NCBI GenBank assembly: GCA_964631325.1
Contig: CAZVWJ010000005.1
Coordinates: forward strand, 35,273 to 99,272
Direction of reading: 5' to 3'
DNA from: CAZVWJ01 sp964631325
GTDB lineage: Bacteria > T1Sed10-126
Length of the DNA: 64,000 bases
A program made the translations under genes and the position numbers. Positions 41,794 to 50,839 of this stretch are shown here, piece after piece. The notes under the pieces were generated by a model. It did no database searches. It was not told the origin of the DNA and saw only the letters and a list, made by a program, of their open reading frames with translations. How positions within the stretch are numbered: the stretch's first letter is position 1; the number at the start of each line of letters is the position of its first letter.

Positions 41794-43478
41794 TATTGAA
41801 TCACCACTTCCTTTATTCTGCGGTAAATTTCTCGCCCGCTAAACGGTCTTCCATCGTATTTTAAAATCCTGTGTTCTACTTTAAATCCAGTCTCCTGTCT
41901 TATTAATTGAGCAAACTGGCCCCGTGAATTGTTCTCAACGTCAATAAACTCTGCGCCAGAGTGCCTCCACTTTTCCAACTGACCGGTCGGCAACGGCCAG
42001 ACGTCAGTAAAAGACAAATAGCCAATTTTAACGTTATCCGCGAGTAACAAATTCAAAGCTTCCCGAAGCGGGCCGTAGGTCGAACCCCAGCCAATAAGAA
42101 TATATTCAACCTCTTCGAGCCCGTAATAATCGGGCTCAACCAGTTCTTCTTCAGCTAGTTTCTTAAGTTTTCGTTCACGCTTTTCTACCATTTTCCGCCG
42201 CTTCTCCGCCGCCTCAACTATATGACCTTTCTCATCATGTTCATCACTGTCGGCAAGCACTGTCTCCCCATCCAACTGACCGGGATAGGCCCGGGGTGAA
42301 ATTCCATCTTCAGTGAGCTGATAGCGCAAGTATTCCGGCTCGTCCGAACGTTTTGCCGGGTTAATTAGTCCGGACTTAATCTCCAGGTTTTCAAAATCAA
42401 ATTCCGGAACATTAGTCGAAGAATCAGCGAGGAATTGGTCACTGAGAAGAATAACTGGCAACTGATATTTGGCGGCAAGATTTAATCCCCTGAAAGTCGT
42501 ATAAAAAGCATTTTTCTGATTTCTGGGTGCGGTTATCATTATTGGAAACTCGCCCTGGGAGGAATTTATGACAAACAATAAGTCCCCCTGGCTGGTTCGA
42601 GTCGGCAGACCGGTAGCCGGCCCGGGACGCTGGACGTCGGCGACAACTACAGGGGTCTCGGTAATTCCGGCCAGACCAATCGCCTCGTTCATCAGGGCAA
42701 GCCCACCACCAGAGGTTCCGGTCATCGTACGCACTCCCCCATAAGAGGCTCCAATCGCCATATTAATAGCAGCCAGCTCGTCCTCAGCCTGTTCGACCAC
42801 CACGTCCATCTGTTTCTGTTTGCCGGCAATATATTCCATTATCGAGGTGGCGGGGGACATCGGATAGGCCGAATAATATTTAATTCCCCCGGCCAGAGCT
42901 CCAAGCGCTGTGGCTTCGTTTCCATTAAGATAGATTTGATCACCTTCAATTGAAGGCGCCGGCAAAGAACAAACAGTCCCGGAGCTCTCATACCCTTTTT
43001 CTAATAGGGTAAGATTGTCTTGGAGAATCTCACCCCTACCAAAAAAATCCTTAAGAACACCCCGCGCTTCATCCGTCTGCAGACCAAACGCTTTCAGAAT
43101 CGCCCCCACATAAACAACGTTGACCGCTTTTGGATTAACCGTATCAGCTATTTCCTTGGCCGGAATTACAAGGTTGTTTTTGATATTTTGCAATTCCTCC
43201 CTGTAAATTATCACCCCGGCCTCGGTCAGCTTATCTTTGTGCTTATCAATTGTATCCACATTCAGTGCAACTAGCAGATCAACCATTTCCGCCGGTCCGT
43301 GTATTGCTTCGTTTCCAATCCTGACTTGAGCAAAATTATGTCCCCCACGAATGCGCGACATAAAATCCAGTGAACTGTGGATTTCATATCCTAACCTAAA
43401 TAACGTCTTGCCAAGTATACTGTAAGTCGTTTTCAGCCCCTGACCGGCCTCCCCTCCGATAAGCATGTTTTTTTTCAT
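41793..43478 (-). CDS. 2-oxoacid:ferredoxin oxidoreductase gamma-alpha fusion subunit
   Basis: 561 residues from ATG 43478, eight bases after GAGGAGG. The gamma domain comes first (G-G-E-A-G-Q-G-L-K near residue 7, R-I-R-G-G-H-N), then the alpha domain (A-L-G-A-L-A-G-G, Y-P-M-S-P-A-T-S-I-M-E, T-G-T-S-G-G-G-L-A-L-M), the KorA layout in many anaerobes. No ferredoxin domain is attached. It works with the beta subunit encoded next and supports an anaerobic lifestyle. Confidence 0.92.
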   Translation of the reverse strand: MKKNMLIGGEAGQGLKTTYSILGKTLFRLGYEIHSSLDFMSRIRGGHNFAQVRIGNEAIHGPAEMVDLLVALNVDTIDKHKDKLTEAGVIIYREELQNIKNNLVIPAKEIADTVNPKAVNVVYVGAILKAFGLQTDEARGVLKDFFGRGEILQDNLTLLEKGYESSGTVCSLPAPSIEGDQIYLNGNEATALGALAGGIKYYSAYPMSPATSIMEYIAGKQKQMDVVVEQAEDELAAINMAIGASYGGVRTMTGTSGGGLALMNEAIGLAGITETPVVVADVQRPGPATGLPTRTSQGDLLFVINSSQGEFPIMITAPRNQKNAFYTTFRGLNLAAKYQLPVILLSDQFLADSSTNVPEFDFENLEIKSGLINPAKRSDEPEYLRYQLTEDGISPRAYPGQLDGETVLADSDEHDEKGHIVEAAEKRRKMVEKRERKLKKLAEEELVEPDYYGLEEVEYILIGWGSTYGPLREALNLLLADNVKIGYLSFTDVWPLPTGQLEKWRHSGAEFIDVENNSRGQFAQLIRQETGFKVEHRILKYDGRPFSGREIYRRIKEVVIQ

Positions 43479-43525
43479 TAAATTTATCCTCCTCAAACCA
43501 AACCGGGATGTAGGTTAATTACTGA

Positions 43526-43733
43526 TTAACTTCTGTCAAACATTCTGTCCCAGATTTGTTTTAATTTTTTATGTTCATCTTTGCATTTTTTGATCATTCG
43601 GGAAATGTCGGAAGCTGTAACTTCCAACTCCTCAGCTACTTTTTGCACTGACACATAACCGTATTTACTGCCCGAATAGGTCAGAGGGCACTGCGGTTCT
43701 CTGCGCTCTGGATTCTCATTAGCGGACTGATAT
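43526..43733 (-). pseudogene. Possible small helix-turn-helix ORF or gene remnant
   Basis: The minus strand reads Y-V-S-V-Q-K-V-A-E-E-L-E-V-T-A-S-D-I-S-R-M-I-K-K followed by a basic end and stop, a plausible DNA-binding helix-turn-helix. No ATG exists between the upstream stop and this motif; only GTG codons are available. It may be the tail of a lost regulator or transposase. The remaining stretch 43740-44277 shows no gene. Confidence 0.3.
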
Positions 43734-44277
43734 TAACCAACCTGAACTCCCTCTTCAAACCGCCTGAAAATAATTCCCTGAATCCACTATAAAACCGTAA
43801 TAACAACCGTTATAAAAAACTCCTGTACAATCAAAAAGTTGTTATTGTACCAAACTCTATACTTTCCATTAATCCGTCGATAGAATACCCCCATCAACTG
43901 AAAATTGTGACGAATAAATTGAGGCACTTGATTATCTACTACAAATCCCTGAGCGTAAATAATTATATCTTGGGAGAAACGGACATATTATATTTATTTC
44001 TGTTTTCTCGTCGGTATCAAAAATTAGTAGGCCATACCCCCCGGACTACAACATGATGATAGGTATTTTTGTAACCCGGTCCGGACAAACGAGGCATAGT
44101 TATCCTCCGGCTTTTTCGTCTATAATATATTCTCGTTAATCAATAATCAACGCCCCTCCCCATTCTGATGGAGCGGGGACACAAACCCTTTAACAACAGC
44201 CCCGGTCCAAAGTGAAATGGAGTGAAGGGCATCAGCAACATAACACGACTGCCTCTCGGAATTGGAGCTTAAGTTTA

Positions 44278-45768
44278 CTATTTTCTTTTTAAATATTCAT
44301 ATACCTCTTGATGTTGACTGTTTCTTGCTATCTCCAGGGCGGTTTTTCCCCGAGGCGTTTGTTTCTTAATTTTAGCGCCAGCATTGACTAGAGCTTTCAC
44401 CATTTTTAGGTAACCCTTCTTTGCCGCTACCATCAGCGGGGAAAAGCCAGCCTCATTCAAGAGATTCAACGCTGCTCCTTCTCTGGCAAGAAGCTCTACC
44501 AGGGGACCGGGAGAATATTGTGCCCGTCGGGCCCGGCGGCCATCAATCGAATCACCCAGGTGTTCAGGTGGACGCGGCGGTTTATGACTTGCCGCTAAAT
44601 GAAGCGGAGTATTGCCTTGCTTATCTTGTATGTTAATTTTTGCACCATGTTTGATCATCATTAAAGCTTCAGCCCGGCCGGTAAACGAAGCCACGGAATA
44701 GTGCAACGCCGTTTTTCCCGCGTGGTCCTGCAAATTAACGTCTGCTTTGTATTTCAGCAACTTCCGACAAGTTTCCGTACAACCCTCGTACAAAACTCCG
44801 TCGTCGTAACTGGCGGCAAGCATCAACGGAGTTTTCCCGGCCCCGTTTCGCCTGTCGGGATCACCGCCCTGCCATAAAAGAAACTCCACATAATTTTCTC
44901 TACAATCATGGGCAGCCTTGAAAAGTGCCTCATTTTTACTGTCGCTTTCTCGGATAATTTCTCTTTTTCCTATTTTAACTCCTGCCTTGCTCAGGATTTT
45001 TGCCGTCCTGAGATGACCTTTTCTAATAGCATAATCAACCGGACTAAGATCCCAGGAATCAAATACATCTGTATCTACATTTTGCCGGAGCAACATTTGG
45101 ACAAGTTTTTGTCGCCCACGTCCGGCAGCAAGGTGGAGCGGTGTTTCTCCCTTACTGCTGGTAGTATTTAATCCGATGCCGGCTTCAATCAGTTTTTTTG
45201 CATAAGAGTAACTATCGGACTTTATCGCCCGGAGAAGCGAATCATCCTGCGCTTCTAATACATCCCAGTAACCTACCCCCTTTTCCAACAGTTTAGTAAT
45301 ATGGACGTTATCCCTGGACCGGGCTCTCTCTAATGCAGATTGCCCCCCCGGAGCTTTCCTGGCCGGTTTGGCTCCATTTTTCAAGAGAAGATAAACTAAT
45401 TTCTTATTCTGTTCACGAACTGCAATATGTAGCGGGCTGACTTTATAGTCAAAAATTGCTTTAAATATACGATCCCCGTTGGCCAGTTGGTTGGGATTTG
45501 CACCTGCATTCAACAATAAACGAACAATTTTGATTGTTTCCGCTTTCACGGCCACGTGAAGCGGCGAAAGCCCCTGCTCGTCAATAAAATTCAGATTGCC
45601 TTCGTTTAAAATAAACTTTCTGACGGGCCTGGTATCTCCCCCTCTGATTGCTTTGAGCAAGCCCGGCCGGCCGGAAGCAGAAACACCGGGAACCACAAGT
45701 ACAGCAAAAATAATACATAACGACACTGCAACCCCCTCAACCCGCAGTTGGAAGGACAAAAAATTCAT
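44278..45768 (-). CDS. Secreted ankyrin-repeat protein
   Basis: 496 residues. An N-terminal hydrophobic signal (about residues 12-32, ending V-S-A-S) is followed by about 10 ankyrin repeats with T-P-L-H-L-A-A-type cores across the rest of the protein (for example G-L-S-P-L-H-V-A-V, G-E-T-P-L-H-L-A-A and G-N-T-P-L-H-L-A-A). Ankyrin repeats bind proteins; the partner is unknown. It is probably periplasmic or surface-exposed. It stands alone, with a gene-poor stretch on both sides. Confidence 0.88.
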   Translation of the reverse strand: MNFLSFQLRVEGVAVSLCIIFAVLVVPGVSASGRPGLLKAIRGGDTRPVRKFILNEGNLNFIDEQGLSPLHVAVKAETIKIVRLLLNAGANPNQLANGDRIFKAIFDYKVSPLHIAVREQNKKLVYLLLKNGAKPARKAPGGQSALERARSRDNVHITKLLEKGVGYWDVLEAQDDSLLRAIKSDSYSYAKKLIEAGIGLNTTSSKGETPLHLAAGRGRQKLVQMLLRQNVDTDVFDSWDLSPVDYAIRKGHLRTAKILSKAGVKIGKREIIRESDSKNEALFKAAHDCRENYVEFLLWQGGDPDRRNGAGKTPLMLAASYDDGVLYEGCTETCRKLLKYKADVNLQDHAGKTALHYSVASFTGRAEALMMIKHGAKINIQDKQGNTPLHLAASHKPPRPPEHLGDSIDGRRARRAQYSPGPLVELLAREGAALNLLNEAGFSPLMVAAKKGYLKMVKALVNAGAKIKKQTPRGKTALEIARNSQHQEVYEYLKRK

Positions 45769-46012
45769 AATTATTCCCCTGTTATTAAAGGAAAAATGCG
45801 ATAGGACTGTATCCAGTCAGCTTGTTTACCTTAGCAACAATATTAGTTGAATTGGTCGTGTTCTTCAATAAATCTATCCCAGGCAACACTCTTCACACCC
45901 TGCAAACCTGTGGACTTAGCTTGGACAATTAGTTGCCATTCCCGGTTCTGCTACCGGTATTATAGCTCGCAAATCCACGAAATCCAGCTCAAAGTTGAAT
46001 TTTAATTCAAGG

Positions 46013-46176
46013 GCTCTGTAGAAACCCTTTTTAACTGTTTGTCTCTAACAGAAACTGGGGCTTAAACCATTCGGAGACGGATTTATCGAAATGTATGGCC
46101 CCTGGAGGGGGCCGTTCATAGATTTCGATACCTCGGAGAGCACAGATAAATGATTGATTGTTAGGGGGCTTTGTAT
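46013..46176. mobile_element. MITE-like element, type C (shorter copy)
   Basis: Begins GGGCTCTGTAGAAACCC and ends GGGGGCTTTGTA; its left two-thirds match the reverse complement of the right half of 23167-23447. Preceded by the palindrome TTGAATTTTAATTCAA, which also occurs near 48937. It lies 45 bases upstream of the toxin-antitoxin start. Confidence 0.6.
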
Positions 46177-46219
46177 TACAATTATGGTGTAATGTATAAC
46201 AGCGGAGAGGGTGATTCGC

Positions 46220-46465
46220 ATGAAATCAGTTCGCTTTTCGGATGAATTAGAACGTAAATTAATAGAAGTTGCTAATCTGGAAGGAAAAACGCAGTCCGAA
46301 GTGATTCGGCAGGCCATTGAACGTGAATACGAGCGAATCACGGAACGCCGCCTGGACGCTGAGATCGGTGATCTCGTTGGTACACTGGCGTTAAGTGGGG
46401 AGCGGGCCCGTTCAACTGGTGAAACATTCAAAGAATCCCTCCGTCAGGACAAAAAGTCCTCTTGA
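46220..46465 (+). CDS. Ribbon-helix-helix antitoxin (VapB/CopG type)
   Basis: 81 residues from ATG 46220, seven bases after GAGAGGG. It starts M-K-S-V-R-F-S-D-E-L-E-R-K-L, a ribbon strand, followed by two helices (T-Q-S-E-V-I-R-Q-A-I), typical of ribbon-helix-helix DNA-binding antitoxins. The stop overlaps the toxin start, the usual coupling. It should bind its own promoter and neutralise the PIN toxin. Confidence 0.85.
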   Translation: MKSVRFSDELERKLIEVANLEGKTQSEVIRQAIEREYERITERRLDAEIGDLVGTLALSGERARSTGETFKESLRQDKKSS

Positions 46466-46869
46466 TTTTAACGGACGCCGGGCCACTGATTGCCCTGATT
46501 GATCGGGACGAGCCGGATCATAAAGGGTGTGTGGAATGCCTGGCGGATTATTCGGCTCCGATGGTAACGACATCCCCGGCTTTTACAGAGGCAATCTATT
46601 TGTTGGGAGATGCCGGAGGCTGGGAAGCCCAGGAGTTGCTCTGGTCTATGGTGGAGCGAAACGCTTTAGAAATCACGCCACTTAAAAAAACTGATTGGAG
46701 ACGTTCCTGCAAATTCATGGAAGAATACCGGGATCAGCCTATGGACCTGGCGGATGCAACGCTGATGGCCGTCGCGGAACGAGGGGATTTAAAAACGATC
46801 TTTAGTCTCGATTCTGATTTTTATGTGTACCGGAAGAAAAATGGGGACAACCTGACTGTCGTACCGTAA
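46462..46869 (+). CDS. PIN-domain toxin (VapC-like ribonuclease)
   Basis: 135 residues from TTG 46462, overlapping the antitoxin stop. The acidic residues of PIN ribonucleases are present: L-T-D-A-G-P-L (Asp near 5), E near residue 44 (F-T-E-A-I), D-L-A-D-A-T-L (near 97-100) and L-D-S-D-F (near 117). The expected action is cleavage of tRNA or mRNA when the antitoxin is lost. Confidence 0.88.
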   Translation: MILTDAGPLIALIDRDEPDHKGCVECLADYSAPMVTTSPAFTEAIYLLGDAGGWEAQELLWSMVERNALEITPLKKTDWRRSCKFMEEYRDQPMDLADATLMAVAERGDLKTIFSLDSDFYVYRKKNGDNLTVVP

Positions 46870-47054
46870 TTCATAAAAAGTACACTGAAACATTCAGCCT
46901 ATATCCTTAAATAATCGGTAAAAATGGTAGGATTCCCACCGATTAATTTACCTTATTTTATCAAATGACATGACCCAAAAATCAGGGATTCCAGCAGCCT
47001 TCGACAAATAATTCCAAAGTGGGCCATAGTAGATATAATTATTCTTTGAAACTT

Positions 47055-48425
47055 TCAACCTCCGGGGCTTCTACGGATTTTTTCGGGTTCAATACCATCC
47101 AAACGTTCATTAATCCCATCAGTAATTGATGCAATTAAATTATCTGGGAGTTTATCACCATGGACTTCTAATACATTTTCAATAGCATGAGGAATTTCCA
47201 TTATTAGCTCATTCAAGTCATTTGAAACATCCTCCGGATCAATGTCATTTTCTTGAGCTAATTCTAAAAAGTGCCTGGGACTAAGAGTTGATAAACTTTT
47301 TGTTCCGGAAGGTCCTATTTCCATAGCAAGATTTGTTGAAGGGGTATTAATTACTCGAGATTTAGTCCTTGACGTTTTCTTTTTCCGGGATAATTCCTCG
47401 TATTTTTCAATATATGGGTCCATCGAAACCACATCATACATAGGAGTTAATGTATAAGTATCTGTGTCCTGAAGAAAAATAGAAAAATTTTTGGCGTGGC
47501 TATCGGTGTTTCCCACGATCCAGTGATAAGCCAAACGTTTAATGAAGAATCGTGGATCGTCCAAAGGGCGATAACCTTCACGGAGTAGTTCTAAACACTT
47601 GTTTGCACCGGGTCCTCCTTTATATTCATATTTTTGACTGGAACCCAGTGCCTGACAGAAATCCTCCTGATGAAGTCGATAACAAATTTTTCCATCGTCG
47701 GACCAGGTTCTGTCAAAACGTTCGATCACTAAGGTTTCTTTACCATCAAAATTTTCAACCCACGTTTTCGGAACCTGGAAACCCAGCTCCTTTGCTAATT
47801 TCATACAAAAAAATTCATTTTCTATGGTCTGAAAAAGTTCCACCGGGGGGCTGGAATTAAGTTCATGGTCTGCTTGTGGTTTTAATATATGAGTGGATGG
47901 TGTCGGTCCCTCCGGCCAATACCAATTTCCATCAAAGCGTAGCAGTGAGGTCTTTTCCTGTTGTCCGGCAAGCGAAAGACGAGCTCCTTCATTTTCACTA
48001 ATTCCGAGTGGATCAGCATCGACTCCTAAATTTCTCAATTTATAACCAATTTGTTCAGCATCCATCTCCTTTCTTTCCATGGAGTCAATTGGAGATGGGG
48101 TCTCATCGGGAGGGATTAAGCGAATTGCTCCAGCACAATCTCGTCCAAGTTTTTCCAGAAGATGGAAAGTGTCCGTTCCCCTGGCGTCCGTCCGTTCGGC
48201 TAATGTTTCCTTAACATCATCATCATCCGGGAGGATATGACCGAATACATTCATTACGTCTCCGCCGGTATACGCTTCATCTCGAAACGGTAAGGATAGA
48301 GAAACGGGTGGAACATCACTTCGTTCTATGTATTTTTCGTCATATTTAAAGCGCAACTCTCCACTTGTTTCATAAAGCAATTCACCGACGTAGACATCAT
48401 TTATAAACGTATTGAGTTTTTCCAT
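47055..48425 (-). CDS. hipA: HipA-like serine/threonine kinase toxin
   Basis: 456 residues, close to the 440 of E. coli HipA. The N-terminal HipA-N domain (N-D-V-Y-V-G-E-L, L-S-L-P-F) is followed by the kinase core with S-T-H-I-L-K-P near residue 178, catalytic G-N-T-D-S-H-A-K-N-F near 305 and the metal-binding Y-D-V-V-S near 327. HipA phosphorylates glutamyl-tRNA synthetase in E. coli; other HipA-like kinases have other targets. It follows hipB by 3 bases. Confidence 0.9.
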   Translation of the reverse strand: MEKLNTFINDVYVGELLYETSGELRFKYDEKYIERSDVPPVSLSLPFRDEAYTGGDVMNVFGHILPDDDDVKETLAERTDARGTDTFHLLEKLGRDCAGAIRLIPPDETPSPIDSMERKEMDAEQIGYKLRNLGVDADPLGISENEGARLSLAGQQEKTSLLRFDGNWYWPEGPTPSTHILKPQADHELNSSPPVELFQTIENEFFCMKLAKELGFQVPKTWVENFDGKETLVIERFDRTWSDDGKICYRLHQEDFCQALGSSQKYEYKGGPGANKCLELLREGYRPLDDPRFFIKRLAYHWIVGNTDSHAKNFSIFLQDTDTYTLTPMYDVVSMDPYIEKYEELSRKKKTSRTKSRVINTPSTNLAMEIGPSGTKSLSTLSPRHFLELAQENDIDPEDVSNDLNELIMEIPHAIENVLEVHGDKLPDNLIASITDGINERLDGIEPEKIRRSPGG

Positions 48426-48428
48426 GAT

Positions 48429-48686
48429 TTAATGTTCCCGTATCACAGCTGGACGCCAATCATCCGAGGGTTGCTCCGAGTCCGTTAATACGAATTCTTT
48501 TTGGAGCGCTCTTAGTATTTTGAACACGGATTCGGTCTGTCCTCCTTCTCCATTTTCTATGCTGGATATTGTTGGCTGATTAAGACCAGTTTTTTTGGCC
48601 AATTCAGCCTGGGTATAATCTCGTTCTCGTCGTGCCAGACGTATCGCATTACCAAGTTGATTCGATCCTCGAATTGTTTTGTTCAT
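48429..48686 (-). CDS. hipB: HipB-like antitoxin (XRE helix-turn-helix)
   Basis: 85 residues. Standard Cro/CI-type helix-turn-helix: L-G-N-A-I-R-L-A-R-R-E-R-D-Y-T-Q-A-E-L-A-K-K-T-G-like, split here as R-L-A-R-R-E-R, T-Q-A-E-L-A and L-N-Q-P-T-I-S-S-I-E-N-G. It should repress the hipBA promoter. Directly upstream lies an array of evenly spaced dyads (48719-48805). Confidence 0.9.
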   Translation of the reverse strand: MNKTIRGSNQLGNAIRLARRERDYTQAELAKKTGLNQPTISSIENGEGGQTESVFKILRALQKEFVLTDSEQPSDDWRPAVIREH

Positions 48687-48718
48687 TGTATTAACTCCTT
48701 AGTTAGGTTTGGTATAAA

Positions 48719-48805
48719 TATACGATTTTTCATATATTGTGTCAATATATGTTTTTTCATATATTGGCTCATTATACGTTTTTTCATATATCGAAGGATT
48801 ATATG
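48719..48805 (-). promoter_or_regulatory. Operator-like array upstream of hipBA
   Basis: Three near-identical 19-bp sites start at 48719, 48746 and 48773, exactly 27 bp apart. The consensus is TATAYG-N6-CATATA (the centre is TTTTT-rich), an inverted repeat; the middle copy is a perfect dyad. A fourth, half-conserved site (TATATG) starts at 48800, again 27 bp on. These are the likely HipB binding sites, 33 or more bases upstream of the hipB start. Confidence 0.75.
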
Positions 48806-48999
48806 AATTTTTAGTTAATCACCCAGGTTCAAATGATCTACCTTTACCTAAATTGAGCGGTTTTCATCGAAGAACCCATAACTCTCCGGATTCATTCTCG
48901 CAGGCCTCCCGCCTGCTCCGAGGGTTGTATACTAGTTGAATTTTAATTCAAGCAATTTGCCAGCGGTCACTATTCCAAATAATATATCCTCGAATAACA

Positions 49000-49037
49000 C
49001 ATTCTACCACTTGTACAATTGTACAAACGGTAGAATG
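49000..49037. promoter_or_regulatory. Long hairpin/palindrome
   Basis: CATTCTACC (49000-49008) and GGTAGAATG (49029-49037) enclose a perfect 16-bp palindrome TTGTACAATTGTACAA. It lies between the hipBA operators and the end of the Fic gene. No T-run follows, so a protein-binding site or mobile-element relic is as likely as a terminator. The rest of 48806-49126 shows no gene. Confidence 0.5.
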
Positions 49038-49126
49038 AGGAAAAAATTAATGAGGTGGTCGGCTGACAGTCTGGAGATAAGAATTGACCATCAATGGCAT
49101 CCCCGAACAATATGTGAGAAGTTATC

Positions 49127-50677
49127 TCATTCTGACCGGTCAAAGCATTCCGCGTAAATTTTTTCTATTTTTTCTACTTCTTCCTTCCGCAAGGCTTCAA
49201 ATTCTTTTTCCCGGGCCCGCTTCGATAATTTACCTTCATTCTGTTTGAGAAAGTCAAGCAACAGATCCAGAGTTTTATCAGGCATATCAATTATATGACT
49301 TACGCGCTGACAGAAACTGTCGTAATTTTCCAAAAACTGAATCTCCCGGGGCAATTCCTCTTCAATAGTCTGTTCAACACACTCGTATAAAAATTCTGCA
49401 TGGGGTGTTGCATCAAAATAACGGTAGTAATCAGCCGTTCTATTTAAAACTTTCACGTTATGATCTTCCGTTTCCTCCCATTCTATACAGGAAAGCAGAC
49501 GGCGCGAATAGTCTTCGAGGACCTCTCGATATTCCTCAATTCTCTTCAGTATTACTGCCGAAATAGGGAAAACCAGTCCGGGGGGATTAAAGCCACCCCT
49601 GGATAAGAAGTGATGAATGAGATAACGGTGAATACGGCCGTTTCCATCCTGGAAGGGATGAATATATATAAAACCAAAAGCAGCGACTGCCGCGGCTATC
49701 ACAGGATCAAGGTCCTCGGAAGATTTACGGCAAAAGTCAATCAAACCGCTAATTAGTTCTTCCAGGTCCCCCGGGCGAGCACTAATATGGTCGGGCAGTG
49801 GTGTTTTTGTCCGCCGGTCCCGCTCCCCCACGAAACCACCTTCCTCCCTAAGCCCCAGGTCAACAAACCGGCTATCGCCAATTACAATTTTTTGCAGCCT
49901 TAACAATTCCTCTTGATCCAGCTCATGCTGACCCGCCTGCTTTATCGCTCTGCCCCACCTCATAATACGTTCCCGGGGTGGGCTTTCATTTTCAATATCA
50001 AAACTGGCTTTTGAATCTTTTAATAACAGGAAAGATGCTGCCCGGGCTACTATATCTTCCGAAGTCCCCGAAATGATTTCTTGCGCCTCTTTATCCAGTT
50101 CCTCCTCAACAAATTCTTCCAATTTTTCCGTCCGGGAAGTCAACGGACAAAATTCTCTTGAGCCCGGTAAGTTATCAATAATCCGATGTCGTCTTGATCT
50201 TTCTCCTTCGCTGGCAACCCAGTGTTTTTCCGGATCAATTGCCGGAAAATAATTTCCCTGACTGACGTCGTCAATATCCAGTTGTTCCTCCAGCAACCAC
50301 TCGTATAAAAACCAGGTTCTACGTGAATATTTACCAGTAATTTTCCTGCGAACAAGACTTTCTATTCTTGCCGCCGGTATTTTTTCGAATAGTTTTTTTA
50401 AGACCAGCAAATTTGTTCCTTCGTGCTTCAAGGCAAAAGTAAGATGGCCCTCAAGATCCGCGGAGGGTTTGTACCGGGGAGATAAAATTTTCCAGTTGTT
50501 TTCTTCCGTAACTTTATGCTTATCACTTATCCCATGACAGATTCGGGGACGAGGAACTTCCAGTTCATATTCATCGATAAGAGCTGAATAACCAACAAGA
50601 ATTGCTTCTGTCGGAAGCCGGGAGCCCTTAAAAAAAGACACCTTTTTGGGCGGAATATCTTCACGATCACTATTCAT
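49127..50677 (-). CDS. Fic-domain enzyme (predicted AMPylase) with intramolecular inhibitory motif
   Basis: 516 residues from ATG 50677. The Fic core motif H-P-F-Q-D-G-N-G-R lies near residue 340. About 115 residues before it, S-F-D-I-E-N fits the inhibitory motif [S/T]-x-x-x-E-[G/N], the arrangement of class II self-inhibited Fic proteins. The first 200 residues and the C-terminal end after about 440 are not recognised. Fic enzymes usually transfer AMP to Ser/Thr/Tyr. It is probably part of the toxin-rich island; no separate antitoxin is needed if the motif works. Confidence 0.87.
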   Translation of the reverse strand: MNSDREDIPPKKVSFFKGSRLPTEAILVGYSALIDEYELEVPRPRICHGISDKHKVTEENNWKILSPRYKPSADLEGHLTFALKHEGTNLLVLKKLFEKIPAARIESLVRRKITGKYSRRTWFLYEWLLEEQLDIDDVSQGNYFPAIDPEKHWVASEGERSRRHRIIDNLPGSREFCPLTSRTEKLEEFVEEELDKEAQEIISGTSEDIVARAASFLLLKDSKASFDIENESPPRERIMRWGRAIKQAGQHELDQEELLRLQKIVIGDSRFVDLGLREEGGFVGERDRRTKTPLPDHISARPGDLEELISGLIDFCRKSSEDLDPVIAAAVAAFGFIYIHPFQDGNGRIHRYLIHHFLSRGGFNPPGLVFPISAVILKRIEEYREVLEDYSRRLLSCIEWEETEDHNVKVLNRTADYYRYFDATPHAEFLYECVEQTIEEELPREIQFLENYDSFCQRVSHIIDMPDKTLDLLLDFLKQNEGKLSKRAREKEFEALRKEEVEKIEKIYAECFDRSE

Positions 50678-50839
50678 AAGAGTCACACCGGATACAAAAT
50701 AATCATTATATTTACCAATTACCTTGAAAAAGGATTATACCTTATGAAAAACGATTACATAAATATTTTTTACTGAAAAATCATTAAAATAGAAGCAATG
50801 TTAACAGGAGTTCTTACCCGAGTATGCCACGCAAACACG

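Noticed and set aside
48719..48805. Regularly spaced repeats that could look like a small CRISPR array
   Set aside because: Units are 19-bp dyads with only 8-bp spacers, lie in a toxin-antitoxin promoter and have no cas genes nearby.
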